Of a DNA stretch of 5,536 bases, positions 5,347 through 5,536 are shown piece after piece (position 1 is the stretch's first letter; each line of letters begins with the position of its first letter). Location: contig JAJRDJ010000154.1 of the NCBI GenBank assembly GCA_028678445.1, positions 1 to 5,536 of the forward strand. Direction: 5' to 3'. The notes under the pieces were generated by a model. That model did not search any database and had not been told where the DNA came from. It saw nothing but the letters and a program-made list of their open reading frames with translations. The position numbers and the translations under genes were made by a program. The DNA is from Methylococcaceae bacterium. Lineage in GTDB: Bacteria > Pseudomonadota > Gammaproteobacteria > Methylococcales > Methylococcaceae.

Positions 5347-5536
5347 ATGAGCGATGCCGAAGACCGCGTGAGCAGCGGCCGCAGCTGGGCCGAGTTCTGT
5401 GATGCGCTCAAGCGAGCGGGCGAGCAGATCCAGCGCAGCGATGCGCCTTGTGACCCCTTCACGCGCGTCGAGGGCTACCGCTATCTCAGCCGGCTCGCGC
5501 GCGCTGGGCTCGAGTGGTACGTGGAGTTCAACGATC
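5347..5536 (+). CDS. Probable DUF1214-family protein, N-terminal fragment
   Basis: The reading frame starts at ATG 5347 and is open to the window end (63 codons), so the gene is cut by the window. AAGGAG (5333-5338) with an 8-nt spacer is the best Shine-Dalgarno of the whole window. The translated start, with SWAEFCDALKRAGEQI at residues 13-28, APCDPFTRVEGYRYLSRLAR at 33-52 and AGLEWYVEFND at 53-63, resembles the N-terminal region I recall for bacterial DUF1214-domain proteins (W-x-E-F-C-D-x-L-K-x-A-G, then D-P-x-x-R-x-E-G-Y-R-Y-L-x-R-L). The DUF1214 domain itself would lie downstream, outside the window. Biochemical function of this family is not established to my knowledge. It follows the SDR gene by 80 nt on the same strand, so it is probably part of the same transcript. 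Codon use is more G/C-ending than in the preceding gene. Confidence 0.72.
   Translation, partial: MSDAEDRVSSGRSWAEFCDALKRAGEQIQRSDAPCDPFTRVEGYRYLSRLARAGLEWYVEFND

Noticed and set aside
1..5536. CRISPR arrays, tRNA/rRNA genes, insertion sequences, integrase or attachment sites
   Set aside because: No spaced direct repeats, transposase or recombinase motifs, terminal inverted repeats or tRNA-like arms were seen by reading both strands.

Overview
The window is a compact accessory catabolic-type gene cluster from a moderately GC-rich bacterium. One leftward regulator gene faces five co-directional rightward enzyme genes, the last cut off by the window edge. The protein families (QYHFG-type TetR regulator, alkylsulfatase-like MBL protein, Sulfotransfer_3-type sulfotransferase, SDR, DUF1214-type protein) are a mix I associate with marine gammaproteobacteria such as the Halieaceae or Spongiibacteraceae, and with sphingomonads. 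That placement is only an impression; nothing here fixes the taxon.

Layout: 1-52 is non-coding as far as can be seen and lies downstream of the regulator. 53-703 (-) encodes a TetR/AcrR regulator. 704-810 is a divergent control region. It holds an 18-bp inverted repeat (763-780, 7-bp perfect arms) lying over the -10 of a candidate rightward promoter, which is a good candidate operator. 811-1836 (+) encodes a medium-chain zinc alcohol dehydrogenase that keeps the catalytic zinc residues but has no structural-zinc cysteines. 1875-3170 (+) encodes an MBL-fold protein with an alkylsulfatase-type dimerisation domain and altered metal-site residues. 3182-4441 (+) encodes a PAPS-type sulfotransferase. 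4511-5266 (+) encodes a short-chain dehydrogenase/reductase. 5347-5536 (+) is the N-terminus of a probable DUF1214-family protein.

Working together (inference): the five rightward genes are separated by about 11-80 nt, each has its own Shine-Dalgarno sequence, and no convincing terminator lies between them, so they probably form one operon repressed by the divergent TetR protein until a ligand appears. Two oxidoreductases acting on alcohol/carbonyl groups flank a sulfotransferase and a sulfatase-related hydrolase. This suggests processing of a hydrophobic alcohol or its sulfate ester (sterol-, terpenoid- or long-chain-alcohol-like). The substrate cannot be read from the sequence. The point of most interest is the pairing of a sulfate-adding enzyme with a sulfatase-fold protein whose metal centre looks modified.
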